Source: Ancistrus triradiatus
Lineage: Eukaryota; Chordata; Actinopteri; Siluriformes; Loricariidae
Direction: 5' to 3'
DNA: 64,000 bases
Assembly: GCA_025084515.1 (NCBI GenBank)
Contig: JAJAGP010000016.1
Coordinates: forward strand, 468,708-532,707
This document shows, piece by piece, positions 1 to 12,800 of this stretch (position 1 is its first letter; each line of letters opens with the position of its first letter). A program made the position numbers and the translations under genes. The notes under the pieces were generated by a model that ran no database searches, was not told where the DNA came from, and worked only from the letters and a program-made list of their open reading frames with translations.

Positions 1-1449
1 TGCTTTTCCACTCCTCCATGATGACATCACGGAGCTGGCGGATATTCGAGACTTTGCGCTCCTCCACTTTCCGCTTGAAGATGCCCCAAAGATGTTCTAT
101 TGGGTTTAGGTCTGGAGACATGCTTGGCCAGTTCATCACCTTTACCCTCAGCCTCTTCAATAAAGCAGTGGTCGTCTTAGAGGTGTGTTTGGGGTCATTT
201 TCATGCTGGAACACTGCCCTGCGACCCAGTTTCCGGAGGGAGGGGATCATGCTCTGCCTCAGTATTCCACAGTACATATTGGAGTTCATGTGTCCCTCAA
301 TGAAATGTAACTCCCCAAAAACTCATGCAGCCCCAGACCATGGCATTCCCACCACCATGCTTGACTGTAGGCATGACACACTTATCTTTGTACTCCTCAC
401 CTGACTGCCGCCACACATGCTTGAGACCATGTGAACCAAACAAATTAACCTAGGTCTCATCAGACCATAGGACATGGTTCCAGTAATCCATGTCCTTTGT
501 TGACATGTCTTCAGCAAACTGTTTGTGGGCTTTCTTTTGTACAGACGTCAGAAGAGGCTTCCTTCTGGGGTGACAGCCATGCAGACCAATTTGATGTAGT
601 GTGTGGCGTATGGTCTGAGCACTGACAGGCTGACCCCCTACCTCCTCAATCTCTGCAGCAATGCTGACAGCACTCCTGTGCCTATCTTTCAAAGACAGCA
701 TTTGGATGTGACGCTGAGCACGTGCACTCAGCTTCTTTGGACGACCAACGCGAGGTCTGTTCTTAGTGGACTTTTAAAAATGCTGGATGATCTTGGCCAC
801 TGTGCTGCAGCTCAGTTTGAGGGTGTTGGCAATCTTCTTGTAGCCTTGGCCATCTTCATGTAGTACAACAATTCGTCTTTTAAGATCCTCAGAGACTTCT
901 TTGCCATGAGGTGCCAATTTTGGAACTTTCAGTGACCAGTGTGAGAGTGTGAGAGCTGTACTACAAAATTGAACACACCTGCTCCCAAAGGCACACCTGA
1001 GACCAAGTAACACTGACGACTCACATGACATTTTGGAGGCAAAATGACAAGCAGTGCTCAATTTGGACATTTAGGGGTGTACTCACTTTTGTTGCCGGTG
1101 GTTTAGACATTAATGGCTGTATATCAAGTTATTTTGAGGGAAGAATAAGGTTACACTGTTATATAAGCTGCACACAGACTACTTTTCATTGGGTCAAAGT
1201 GTCATTTGTCAGTGGTGTCCCATGAAAAGGTTTCCTCCTCATAACACTTAGGAAGTTTTTCCTTGCCACTGTCGCCCTAGGCTTGCTCAATTTTGGGGTT
1301 GGACGTAGATATTAGGAGATAATCTAAACTTGTAAAGTTGCTTTGAGACAATGCTCCATTATAAAAAGCGCTATATAAATAGATCTGACTTGACAAGATA
1401 CTTAAATATCTGCAGAAATGTGAGGGTTGTACTCACTTGTGATACACTG
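1..1449 (-). mobile_element. Tc1-like transposon, right part; broken transposase
   Basis: A Tc1/mariner element cut by the window edge. The right terminus ..gatacactg is followed by TA (1450-1451). Minus-strand transposase pieces in order: APHGKEVSEDLKRRIV (helix-turn-helix start, about 916 downwards), GRPKKLSARAQRHIQ, VGGQPVSAQTIRHTLHQ, YWNHVLWSDET (first catalytic Asp, about 450-470) and VKHGGGNAMVWGCMS. The expected start Met reads Leu (ttg), and in-frame stops and frameshifts lie downstream, so it is dead. The right terminal inverted repeat is interrupted by a dispersed repeat at 1227-1395. It lies in UEVLD intron 3. Confidence 0.88.
1227..1395 (+). repeat. Dispersed repeat R1, inserted in the Tc1 terminal repeat
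   Basis: Typical R1 order: 'tttcctcctcataac', 'cttgccactgtcgcccta', then 'gcgctatataaatagatc' and 'tgacttgac'. It splits the terminal inverted repeat of the element at 1-1449, so it is the younger insertion. R1 is my label for a family seen at about nine places in the window; I cannot assign its class. Confidence 0.75.
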
Positions 1450-1649
1450 TATATACTATTGTCTTATATTCTATGGTTTTGTATTCTCTGTATAACCTAT
1501 ATCTGCATTATAACCATACATTATTATACTGTATACATGTTCTCGAACTCAATTTTTCTATTTGGCTTCTGTATATTCAAGATATTATTATAAATGTATT
1601 ATTTAGGGAGCTTGGCTTAATTCCTTATATCATCCAAGATGGTCACAGT

Positions 1650-1745
1650 GGTTGGGTCCCTTTTTGAGTCTTGGCCTACCAAGGTTCCTTCCTTATAACA
1701 TTTAGGGCGTTTTTCCTTGCCACTGTCGCCCTAGGCTCACTCTGT
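1650..1745 (+). repeat. Dispersed repeat R1, truncated copy
   Basis: Has the 5' half ('gagtcttggcctaccaagg', 'ttgccactgtcgccctagg') but lacks the 'ctatataaataaatc' end. It lies in UEVLD intron 3, 60 bp upstream of the exon 3 donor in window orientation. Confidence 0.6.
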
Positions 1746-1809
1746 ACAGGCTGTGAGCTAAGATAGTTTTTTAAAAAGGACTATACATTTTACTTGGTTT
1801 AGCTCTCAC

Positions 1810-1875
1810 CTTGGTATCTGACTGGTATGTTTCCCACTATCTTCAGCAGGTCCTTCTGGGAGTTGTTACTAAACG
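1810..1875 (-). CDS. UEVLD: UEVLD exon 3
   Basis: Acceptor ..TTTAAAG|CG and donor CAAG|GTGAGA. The 66 nt encode TFSNNSQKDLLKIVGNIP.. after the split Thr codon. Intron 3 runs off the left edge. Confidence 0.88.
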
Positions 1876-2244
1876 CTTTAAAGTAACAAAACAAACACAT
1901 GGCGAGAGAGATAGTTTTAATAAAAATATACACACCAAACGTGACTTTGCTCGAGTATCAGAAGTGTTTGGTGACTCACTGTAAGTATCGGCTACTGCTC
2001 TCATGTCTGGATAAACTCGACAAACTTTCTGCAGTTCCTCAATGGCAACATCACGAAATTTGTACTGTTTAAAAATATTCCGACGACAGAATTAATTAAT
2101 ACCACCATCATTCACCGATCAAGTCTTACCGGTTACTCTAAAGTTACTTGCACAGAACAGACGTGACCTGCTACTCTTAATAGAAAGAAATCTAGCACTT
2201 ACCTTTGAGACGATCTTTTTTACGGAGTCCTGATTTAAATCCAT
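1810..2244 (-). CDS. UEVLD: UEVLD, 5' part (exons 1-3 only)
   Basis: UEVLD joins an N-terminal ubiquitin E2 variant (UEV) domain, which lacks the E2 catalytic cysteine, to a C-terminal lactate/malate dehydrogenase-like domain. Only the start of the UEV domain is in the window. Exons read right to left: 2203-2244 (14 codons), 1980-2064 and 1810-1875. All junctions are GT-AG and the phases agree (0, 1, 1). The product begins MDLNQDSVKKIVSK, then has YKFRD, the helix EELQKVCRVYPDM, and SQKDLLKIVGNIPVRYQG. The SQKDLL and YKFRD-EEL pattern resembles vertebrate UEVLD more than its paralogue TSG101, and the SPTY2D1 neighbour fits UEVLD. The remaining exons must lie left of position 1, beyond a Tc1 element in intron 3. 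Start chosen as the first ATG, with an intron 14 codons later as in the family. Calling it TSG101 instead would be the main alternative. Confidence 0.9.
1980..2064 (-). CDS. UEVLD: UEVLD exon 2
   Basis: Acceptor TTTAAACAG|TAC and donor TTACA|GTGAGT. The 85 nt encode YKFRDVAIEELQ through ..AVADTY plus one base, the first helix and strand of the UEV fold. Confidence 0.9.
2203..2244 (-). CDS. UEVLD: UEVLD exon 1 (coding part)
   Basis: ATG is at 2242-2244 and the donor AAG|GTAAGT follows 2203. It encodes 14 residues ending ..KKIVSK, phase 0. Confidence 0.88.
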
Positions 2245-2739
2245 TATTCTGTAAATTCACAATTGTCGGGAATAACCAAAACTTCCTCAAGAGGTACGGA
2301 AGCCGAATGACCATATCCGTACAACTACGCTAAACAAGACCGCCGCCTTCTGGCAATCCTAGGTACGTTCAACAAAACCGGATTAACGAGTTAGCCAGGA
2401 TTATTCTCCAGTAACTGCTTCATCCATGGCGGCCTGTTCTAGAAACACTGGGGGCAATATGGTAATACACACTGACGGGTTTTTGTAGTCGTCCTGGGTG
2501 CCACGAGGGGTACAACTAGTACCTTTGCTTGCCAATCAATTGTAGGTGCACAACTGTGCGTCACAAATAAACCTGTTATTCACTAACTAGATTAATTGGT
2601 TAACACTAACGTGGACGTTATTCTGCCATGGACGATAAATGAAGAACAAATGAACACTAAAGATTTGTATTAATTGCATTTGTGTTGTTTATGCTAACAT
2701 AACTGATGCCTTTGCCAAAACATAGCTATGAGCCCTCTC
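2245..2739. other. UEVLD upstream / intergenic, nothing recognised
   Basis: Holds the presumptive UEVLD promoter and 5' UTR, but I see no clear core promoter element. I see no ORF of note and no repeat with clean ends. Confidence 0.5.
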
Positions 2740-2902
2740 AGGAAAAAATGTACTGTGAAATTTGACAGTAGAACCATGAAGTGGCCAAATTACCATCAAA
2801 AATTCATAGTAGAACTGTGAACTTCATGGTCAAACTGTGAAAGTTAAAACTGTCAAGCAATTCACAGTTTTACTATGAACATTCACAGTACATTTTTTCC
2901 TG
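2740..2902. mobile_element. Palindromic MITE, copy 1
   Basis: Terminal inverted repeats: left 'aggaaaaaatgtactgtga', right its complement ending 'cagtacattttttcct'. The body alternates short 'catagtagaactgtgaa' blocks in both orientations, so the whole 160 bp can fold on itself. It is non-coding. Confidence 0.7.
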
Positions 2903-3083
2903 GGCTTACCTTGCTTTCTTTTAAATATGTGCAGATGTCCATTATATAAAAACAAAAAACTGAAAGAAACTGGCTCTGACTGAGGCATTAACCAATTAAG
3001 TTTTTGGGAAGATGTGCTGGGGTATCATGGGAAATGCAGTGCTGGTAGTGAATTTGAGTGGTGTGTCTTTACTTTTTTTCCAT

Positions 3084-3356
3084 CCCAGGAAAAAATGTAC
3101 TGTGAAATTTGACATTAGAACCATGAAGTGTCCAAATTACCACCAAAAGTCATAGTACAACTGTGAAATAATTCGTGATCAGTTCATAGTCAACCAAGTT
3201 TACAGTAGTACTATGAAATTTCAGAGTAGAACCATGAAGTGGCTAAAGTACGATCAAAAATCCATAGTAGAACTGTGAACTTCATGGTCAAACTGTGAAA
3301 GTTCACATTAAAACTATCAAGCAATTCAGTTTTACTCTTTTACATTTTTTCCTGGG
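3084..3356. mobile_element. Palindromic MITE, copy 2
   Basis: Same termini as the element at 2740-2902 ('cccaggaaaaaatgtactg' on the left, 'tacattttttcctgggg' on the right), with extra internal blocks of the same motif. It is 182 bp from copy 1. Confidence 0.7.
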
Positions 3357-4732
3357 GTGATGTGGCCGGGGAAGAGCAATATTTTACTGTGTCATGCGCA
3401 GCAGTGAAGTTGATCTGATGACGCTCCTGCTCCCTGAACACATATTTTTGCACATTCGCTTACTCGCTCACTGACACCTAGAGGCAATTTAGAGAAGTTA
3501 CAACCACCACAGACATAACGTTGTGTTTTGGACAATAGCATGTCGGTCAACCAGCTTTACCAGCAAGCTTATCCTAGTCACCCACCAAGGCCATGATGTC
3601 TCACCACCATAACCTGCACTGGACCAATATGGAAAGTGCCTTTGCTAATAGTCAGTCTTATGCACAGTTCAGTTATCCAGATGTTTTTCTCTTCAACATG
3701 ATCCAAATATGAGGGACCAATCTAAAGTTCACAGAATTCACAACTCTACAGATGGCTTTTCCTGTATTTGCTGGTTGCATTCTAATAAAGAGACAGAGAA
3801 ATAAGTATATATGGACATTTTACCATTGCTAAAACAATGGTATATCTAATCTAATGGTGGCTTTTGGACAGACCTGTCATGTGAATCCACTGTCTCCAGA
3901 CTGAGTTGGAAGTTATAAACAGCTTTTTTATACTTACCACATATTATTTCAAGTAGCTACAAGAATAGTTTCTGGAAAATAACCTTTACAGTAACACCGA
4001 TAGAAATCATGTTATGTGAGGTAAATTCTGCCTTGTCATTGTTATAATAGATGTCACTTGGGTACACTGGACCTGTCAAAGCTTGTCCATGAACTGCTTC
4101 TGCAACTTTGCTGTAGCTGATGGACTCCTGTATGTTTACAAACTAGCAGTGGGTGTGTTTTATGTAGCCAGCAGACACATTGTATTGTGTTGGTGAAGTC
4201 TACATAGTTTAAATGCATGGCCAGTTCAGTATTAGAATAAATGATGACCCGTTGCTTTAAATCTTTCCATGTATATCACACACACTTTTAATTCCAGTCT
4301 TGCTGATGTGGAGGTTCTTCCTTCTCCTCAAGTGTGATCAGGACCGGTGGATTGAAATGCCTGAGAAGGACCTTCATATTTAAAACCCAAATTTGTGTAC
4401 AGATTACTTTACCCGAAAAGCACCCAGCACAGAAGATGCTGTCATAGTAATCCAGACACCTTAATTAGAACCTGTAGCCTTGTTCATAATCCTGCCCCAT
4501 CATCAACATTCCACTTTAATACAACTGACCATGATTGTTTAATGTGCAGTTTTAGGTCTGTATTTTCTACTGTTTAATTGATCATTCAGTGTCATATTAC
4601 GTTCCCCCCTCCACCCTGATAACTAGTTGCAGTATGAGTTCCATCTTCCCCTGGGAGGGTCGCAGTGGCAACAGGCTGAGAAGTCTAGCCCATAGTTGGC
4701 CCACTGTAGCACTGACTCAGGTCCAAGGAGGA
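3357..4732. other. Intergenic; fragment of a TIR repeat, otherwise nothing recognised
   Basis: Around 3760-3890 there is a fragment of the MITE family seen complete at 61315-61700. It shares 'gttgcattctaataaa', 'taccattgctaaaacaatgg' and 'aatggtggc'. No gene is visible in the rest. Confidence 0.5.
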
Positions 4733-4930
4733 TTGGTCCCTTTTTGAGTCTTGGTCCTCCCAAGGTTTCTTCCTTATAATGTTTAGGGAGTTTTTTTCCT
4801 TGCCACTGTCACCCTAGGGCTTCTCAATTTGAGATTGGCTTTATAAATGAAAAGATAATATAAACCTGTAAAGCTCCTTTGAGACAATGCTCCATAGTAA
4901 AAAGCGCTACAGAAATAAATCTGACTTGAC
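4733..4930 (+). repeat. Dispersed repeat R1, nearly complete
   Basis: Runs from 'ggtccctttttgagtcttgg' through 'cttgccactgtcacccta' to the 'aaataaatctgacttgac' end. This is a good reference copy of the family in this window. Confidence 0.75.
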
Positions 4931-4957
4931 CCAGGTTCGAGTCGGGCATCAGGCTGA

Positions 4958-6152
4958 CACACACACCGATCAGCCATAGCATTATAACCACCCCTTGTTT
5001 CTGCAGTCATTGTCCATTTTATTAGCTCTATGTATCATATAGGTGCCCTTTGATCTCCAATTAGAGATCGGGAATAACCCACTCATCAAAAACATCTAGC
5101 AAACAGCATCCTGTGACCACTGATGAGCTACTATCTCTGACTTTACATCTACAAGGTGGAAGAACAAAGCATGCGTGTCCAACAGAGTAGACCGTGAATG
5201 GGCAGTGTTTAAAAACTCCGTCAGCACTGCTGTGTCTGATCTACTCCTACCAACGTGCGACACAATAACACCTACCGGCCACCTTCAGCGTGACAAACGG
5301 TCACCATGCAAGTAATACAATGTGATAAAGGTAAATCTGACTTCCTGCACTATAAAATGATTAGATTTAATTATGAATATGTTCTAGCAAAGAAGTTATC
5401 AAACACCAAGCAGAATCAGATGCCAGAATCAGATCATGGAGTTGGGGAAGCAAGTGAGTAGTGTGACCCGATGCCAGTTTAAAGAGATACAGCTACTGAT
5501 CTAGATACTGCTGGATGTTTGACAGGTATGTGTGCAAAAACTGGTCAGGAACACTGTCCTCTTTAACCTCAATCAGTGTGCCAGTGGTAGCTGTTACAAT
5601 AGCCAGTCATCATTCTGTCTTGGTACCATTCTAGGCACTGAGCATAGGCATGGAAAATCCCGCTCTCTTGGTGAATTTGTAAACATCTATGCAGGAAACC
5701 ATAGGAACACAAGAAATCAACTGTTCTAAACAAACAGCTTCATGATGTTTGCTTTATTTTGCCATGACACGGACTCGAAAAGGGATTGATTTTTTATATC
5801 TGAAAAAAGATAGGTGTCCTTATTTCTCTAATGGAAATGAAGTACTTTTACTCTACATGTTGGACATGAGATCTTTTCAATAACAACTTTGCCACCCCAA
5901 TAAAACCAGCAAGTCCCATCTGGACACCCCACTGGAAAAGTTCCAGCTATGCCCTTGTCCAAGACCTAAATAACACCTGCTCTGTGGTGGCCCTGTGGAA
6001 GTCTGAACACTGAAGAACAAGGTGAAATGGTGTTAAAGTATTCGGAGTAAGAGTGCAGAACTCCAAAGTGCATCTATATGCTAAGTGGGGCTGATAAAAT
6101 GAACAATGAGTGCAGAAACAAGGAGGTGGTTTAATATTATGGCTAATAAGTA
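4958..6152. mobile_element. Non-autonomous TIR element ('gatcagccataacatta' family)
   Basis: Left end 'accgatcagccatagcatta', right end the complement (..'ggtggtttaatattatggct'). Internal blocks 'tttacatctacaaggtgga' (about 5139) and 'acacctgctctgtggtgg' (about 5972) are typical of this teleost repeat. About 650 bp in the middle (5300-5950) do not resemble the family and may be an insertion or divergent core. No transposase frame is present. Confidence 0.6.
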
Positions 6153-6711
6153 CAACACTGGACTGGTGCTCATCACAGACTCAACCCCCAATGGCCATGA
6201 TATAGCAGGGAAAAATAATAATTAATCATTATTATTATGAAAATTAAATAGTCATACCATGAATGTTAAAAGAGCAGGATCGAAAATATTTGCACACCCT
6301 GATGTGAACATCTGGTGGGATGATTAAGTCTAACCAGCTGAATAAAAATCTCAGGACAAGTAGTTCTGCCAAATCACTTTAACCAGAAAAAATACATTGC
6401 AAAAATTGCAGTTTGCCTTCCATTATTAAATAAAAGAAGTAATAAAATATTGATCATTATCACAATATTATAATCTTGAACAAATATTGAAGCCTTTGTT
6501 GCTTTTGCAACCACAAACATGTGGAATACATCATCTTTACTTATATAAAAATGTTGTTAATGACTCATAATATATTACTTTTTTTTCTGAAGCTCAACTA
6601 TGGACTCATCATAGTGCAAAACTGCTCCCCTAGTTTGGCTATTTCAAATAAATAATGTAACATTCACTGCAGTGTGGCAGGAGAAAACCTCTGACATGCA
6701 ACTGTCAAACA

Positions 6712-6811
6712 TCAAGTCCTTTTGCGTTTGGCTTTCATTTCTTGTTTCAGTTTCATCTCCTCCTCCTCCAATCGCATTTCTTCCTCGTCTTCTTTAATAC
6801 CCAAGCGTAAA
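6712..6811 (-). CDS. SPTY2D1: SPTY2D1 exon 6 and stop
   Basis: Acceptor CACTTCAG|T. It encodes LRLGIKEDEEEMRLEEEEMK and ends KAKRKRT*. The Glu/Lys-rich terminal helix is as in the family. I did not find a clear poly(A) signal for the 3' UTR to the left. Confidence 0.94.
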
Positions 6812-9800
6812 CTGAAGTGCAGAAAAAAACAAAACGAAAATGCATTAAGGTACACACTGGTGTCTGCACGAGTGACGATGCGAGATTATTTCCGGTTCCT
6901 TGTTTCTCCATTATTCATGTCATTTTTCTCCTCTTGGCCGCATTCAGTTTCATTTCTTCCATTTCTCGCCTTTCTTCCTCCTGATCCTCGACCACAGCCA
7001 TTCTCAGACTACCAACACGAGGTGCCCGGCAGAACACACGAGGGGCACACATCATGAAGTGTGATTGTGGAAACAGATACAGCTGGGTCTGTCTACATTT
7101 CTTTGGAAATATTTAAATAATATTAATATTTAAATAAAATTTTAAGAATTTTTTTTACCTTCTAGCCTCCTCTTTCTGCTGTTCTTTCCAACTGCTCTCC
7201 ATGAACCTCAGTGCATAGTCACTCTCTTCCTTGTATCTAATAAGACAACAACATTGACAATGAAAACTCAGCTTTTACCCTGTAACCACAATGTAATGCA
7301 TCAAAGCACCAATCAGCCATTCGTTCTCAATTAGATGCAAATTTATACCCACTGAGGGGGGCACTGCGACTGTTGGGTGGCATTAACAAGGCCAAGAAAA
7401 TTTTCTTCACGTGCAAACGAGACACAAACATGTATGTTAGAGTGGTGCTTGAAAGTTTGTGAACCCTTTAGAATGTTCCATATTTATGCATAAATATGAC
7501 CTAAAACATCATCAGATTTTCACACAAATCCTAAAAAAGTATATAAAGAGAACCCAGTTAAACAAATGAGACAAAAATATTATACTTGGTCATTTATTTA
7601 TTGAGGAAAATGATCCAATAATATTAGTGAGTGGTGTGTAATAGTTGGCGAGGTCACAAAGGACCCCAGGGTAACTTCTAAGCAACTGAAGGCCTCTCTC
7701 ACATTGGCTAATGTTAATGTTCATGAGTCCACCATCAGAAGAACACTGAACAACAATGGTGTGCATGGCAGGGTTGCAAGGAGAAAGCCACTGCTCTCCA
7801 AAAAGAACATTGCTGCTCGTCTGCAGTTTGCTAAAGATCACGTGGACAAAGCCAAAGGTTATTGGAAGAATGTTTTTTGTGAAAGGCAAGAGACCAAAAT
7901 AGATTAACCTTTTTGGTTTGAAAGAAAAGCGTTCTGTTGGATAGAAAGGAAGTAAACCCTGCATTCCAGCATAAGAACCTTATCCCATCTGTGAAACATG
8001 GTGGTGGTAGTATCTATGGTTTGGGCCTTTTTTGGCTGCAATCGGGGCCAGGACAGCTTGCCATCATTTATGGAACAATAAATTTCTGAATTTTCACATA
8101 AGAGTTTCTAAAGGATTAATTAGTCAAGGACATCTGTCCCATGAACTGAATCAAGGTTAGTTCAAGAGAGCAAGGTGGGTCATGCAGGCAAGACAACGAG
8201 CCTAAGCACACCAAAGCCGTTCTATCCCAAGAATGGTTAAAGAAGCAATAAAGTTTCATGTTTTTGGAATTCCTTTTTTCCTTTTCTAACTGACCAATGT
8301 TTCAAGTTCTGACCCTTAATCCAATTTGAATGTTGTGGAAGGCCTGAAGCGAGCAGTAAGGTGAGGAAAACCCAAGCCAACATTCCCAGAGTGAAGCGTT
8401 AGCTGTTCTGTACGGAGGAATGGGCTAAAATTCCTCCAAGTCGGTGTGCAGGACTGATTTGTTTAACAGGGTTTAACTGGGTTCTCTTCATCTACTTTTA
8501 GGACTTGTGTGAAAATCTGATGATGTTTTAGGTCATATTTATGCAGAAATATAGAAAATTCTAAAGAGTTCACAAACTTTCAAGCACCACTGCACATCTT
8601 CCCCTGTAAGTCATCCCTCCTCTTTGGTTAATAACAGGTTATTATTCCCTATTCAACAAGGAGAATTTCTTGTAAAAGACATTCTAGGGTTTCTAGGTGG
8701 AATTACCATATAACAGCTAATAACAGACCAACTACAAACCAGAGTTATTATACCACCAGTGGTGTCCTATTTTTGACATGCTGTAATGCACAACACAACG
8801 TAGTTTAACAGCCCAAAGAAATATGAGCACATATTGCTAAGAAACTCAACAGAAAATATTTTACACTCATCAAGGAGGACTAGTTGGGATGGAATGAAAC
8901 TTTATATGTGAATCTAATGATGACATATGTAAGTGACTGCAATATTAAAGCGATAGGAGAAGTTTATTGGAGAAACCTGTATCATTCAGAAGACGCTCTA
9001 GTTACACTGTTGGGTCGCCTCTAGCTTGGATACATGAGGAGATATGGTCGGGCATGGAGGCATACAGGTTCTGTATGGGATCCTGCAGCACATTTGCCCA
9101 CAGGTGTTGCATCTAGGCCTGTAGATATTGCACAATCTTAGGCTGTCAAAGCTGGCATTCCAGCGGGTCCGGTAAAAACCTGATTGACGATAAATCTGCC
9201 GACTGAGCAGGTCAAGGAAGTGTTGCAATCTAGTGGCAACATTCCTAGGAAACTCTTGCTGTGTGCGGGCAAGCTTTATCCTGCGGAAATGGCAGTTGGA
9301 AGCCCTGCCATGGGAGGCAACACATAGCCGGAGAACCTCATTCACATACCACTGATCTGTTCAAAGTCTGCCAACTGGGAAAATGTTTCGAGTGCATCGT
9401 TGATGCAGGTCTAGTAGTCAGCAATCACACCTTTAATAATGTACATATCTGAGTTTTGCAGCAATCCGACATTTCTATCTGGGTGTGTTTGTTTTTGTCT
9501 GCAAGTATATTTGATGCGAGCAACCTGTATGCGTACAGAAAGAAAAAAAACGCATATGAGAATAAATAGCACACCGACTGGGTGTTACCCATGAGGTCGC
9601 AGCAGTCAAGTGACATCAGGAAACCCATGTAGCACCTAGCAGCTGACGTTGGCGGAACTGACTACGCTTGTGTATTTCGTTTACTGTTACATGCATGCAT
9701 GCTGTCCCACACTCACTCGCTCTCGTCCTCCCCGAGGCATTCGGTGTATTTGTTACATGGTAACTAGGTGTATTAGTACAGCCAGTGCTTTCATTTATGA

Positions 9801-12800
9801 ACCATTATTTGGACTCCAAGGTGGATCTTAAACATGTGCAATAGCAAAAGAGAGACGCTTCCTCTACCTAGTTACCTCACAACCAATGACGGGTGGCAAC
9901 GATGACTGAATGAAAAATAAGAGCAGCCCATAAGGAGGAAGTTTAGCAGTTTATGGACTGTGGTAGCCTAGCGGGTAAGGTCCTGGACTATGGACCAAAA
10001 GGTCCTAGGTTCAAATCCTACCTCTGCCAAGCTGCCACTGTTGGGTCCTTGAGCAAGACCCTTAACTCACAATTGCTTGGATTGTAAGATTGTACCAATT
10101 GTAAGTTGCTCTGGATAAGAGGGTCTTGCTAAATGCTGTAAATGTAAATGCTAAAGTGTCAGGAAATCCAGCCACCCTTATGCTCCTTTATATTATCCTT
10201 GTTTTGGTATTGTTACATTTACATAACAAATTTTCTTACATGGTCGGGAACAAAACATCACATAAATCAACTGTATTCTACAAAAGTACACGTCAACTGT
10301 GGTCACCAGGGGCCTTATCATTGCTCGAATTACATTTGGGAAACTGGGGTTCCTCAAACTCATCTCTGCAAGAAATATGACGTATTGACTAAAATTAATT
10401 GTGCCAAATGGAATATAAGGATGGCCGGGATCCCTGACAATTTACACAAGCTTTTTCTGGCTTAACACTAAAACATCCCTGGCTTTAAACAGTTTTTTCT
10501 GTTTTACTCCCATTGGGTTTAAATACTGCCTCCTTTAGGTGACAGAGGCTTACCCCCAAGTTTTGCTTCCTTGTTCATTTGCTAGGAGTAATGCTACAAT
10601 AGTCTAGTCTTCACTCTGTTACCATTCCGTTCTAATCCAAACTGGACTCTACTCAACACAGACCCAAGACAAAAGCTCTTTGAAATCTAAATCTGCTCAT
10701 TAGCCAGTCACCAGGAGGAAATCTTGCTTTGGTCGGCATGATCATCCAATAAAGAAATAAAGCCACTGTTCCATAGATAAACCATCTAGTCTAGCTTACT
10801 CATAGATAACCATAATAATAACAACCTCAATGTGTTAATATTTCAATTAGGAATGCGATTAAGCAATTTCTAAACTGTGGATCGTTAATTGGAGCAATAC
10901 ATGACAAATAGCAAAATACAGTGGTACCTCGGTTCTTGAACACAGCAGGAAAATTCGGTTCTCAAAGCATTTTGACTAGAAAAGTGTGTTTAAGGTCTGA
11001 TCATTTTCTCAGTACTCTGAGCACTTGCCTAAGCTTGCTTGAGTCGAGCCGCTTGACTTGTTTTAGCCGAAACTTGATTCAAAATTCATGAGTCACGATT
11101 CAGTACACAGTGATTCAGATTCACAATAGCCCTTGCTCAGAGACCTCGGCTGTGTTTGTGCTTTTCTTTATTTTTACATACAGTACAGTATTCTAAGTGC
11201 AAGTAAGTCTCAATGGGTTCTAAAAAAAAATGTTAGTTCTAAGAGCCAACCTTAATTCTCCAGAACACAGGCTCCAGTTAGCTTAGCAGCTATGCTAGCA
11301 CCCAAAGTTCACCAAGAGTTTTGCTTTTACTTTGCATTTTCAAACCATTACTCAACTAAATTACATGAGCTTTTTCCTCATCATACAATAAGCTTTGTGT
11401 TAATGATTTTGGCCAACTGTAGGTTAATGTAAGTCCTTACACTATATGCAACTCCTCGTTTCATGATACATTTAACTTATGATGGATTTGTCGCAATGTA
11501 TCGCCTTCATAAATCAGGGAGCACCTGTACAATACAACTCCATTATCGCATATAATGCCTCATACAGTGTGGATTTTCTGGGGGTCTGGAACAGATTCAT
11601 TCAATTTACATTAATCCTTATGGGAAACTTTGCTCGGTGCTCATCACTTTTGGTTCTCGACAAGCCTTCTGGAACGAATTAGCAACGTGCAACGAGGTAC
11701 CACTGTACAAACGCTGTTATACTTTAATACGTTTGCATATGCATACTAATTACCCACTAACATTAATTATATGTGATCTGTTATCTCCTACGATTAGTTA
11801 GCTGGAATCCAAAATCTAACACAAATAGTTAGCTATACAACTCCAAAATGGATCATCAGTTCCGGCTGTCTCTAAAACGTAGCGTATGGCTGTACACATG
11901 GATCAAATCTGCACCAGATTTCCTGCCAGGGACGTTTCTGGACTGCTTGTCACACAGAGTTTAGAGGGGCACAGCTGCTAACCTTGCATTTTGATTATTT
12001 CTTTCATTTAGCATGGTCCAGAATTCATTGGTGGTTATTAACTTTTGCACAATATTATAACTGCCACTTTTGCTGCTATTCCATTTGCTCGAAAATAAAC
12101 CAAAACATGAAGCTTCAGTATTGCGTGGGTGTGATTCCATGCCTACACCTCAGGTTCTGCTGTTAAATGTCATGTCCTGCACACCCCTTGTAATCTCACA
12201 GGGTCCTAGCAGCATCATTATCAGAGCACTAACACATGTGATAACTTACCTGGACCTGTCATAGCCGAAGATTTCTCTGATATGTTTCGAAACTTCATCC
12301 TGCTCTTCTCCCTCATCATCAATGAAATCATCCATCTCTGAGTCATACTCCTCTTCATCGTCATACTTGCGTTTGTAGCTAGATGTTATTGGGGGAAGGG
12401 CTGGTCCTTCATCAAAAAGACATGGGCATTTTAAACATCTTTAAACCAAACCAGCTGGTGACATCTACACACACACTGAACTACAACACAGTGTGGAGCA
12501 GAAGTAGTATTTGGTCTTACTGCCTTTCCGGCATCTATGGCTACATTCATGGCATGTATTTAATGGCGACATTTATGATCATACATCATTAGGCAACGGT
12601 GAAGTGTTATTTTTAATTCATGTACATATTTATATTACATATAGATATTTGAGGTTCATGTAGAGTAGAAAGTCTAGAATTTTAAGAAGGTCTGTGGTAT
12701 TGCCTTCTGCTATAGTATGCCTGCCCTGTAGCATTGAGGTCCAGGCATTCAAGCAATAGTGATTTGCATGGTTGGCAGGTTGGTGCTGCTTCCAACACAG

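Noticed and set aside
9957..10149. Possible tRNA gene (A and B boxes)
   Set aside because: It cannot form a full cloverleaf, has a LINE-type tail, and recurs about ten times in the window. It is a SINE.
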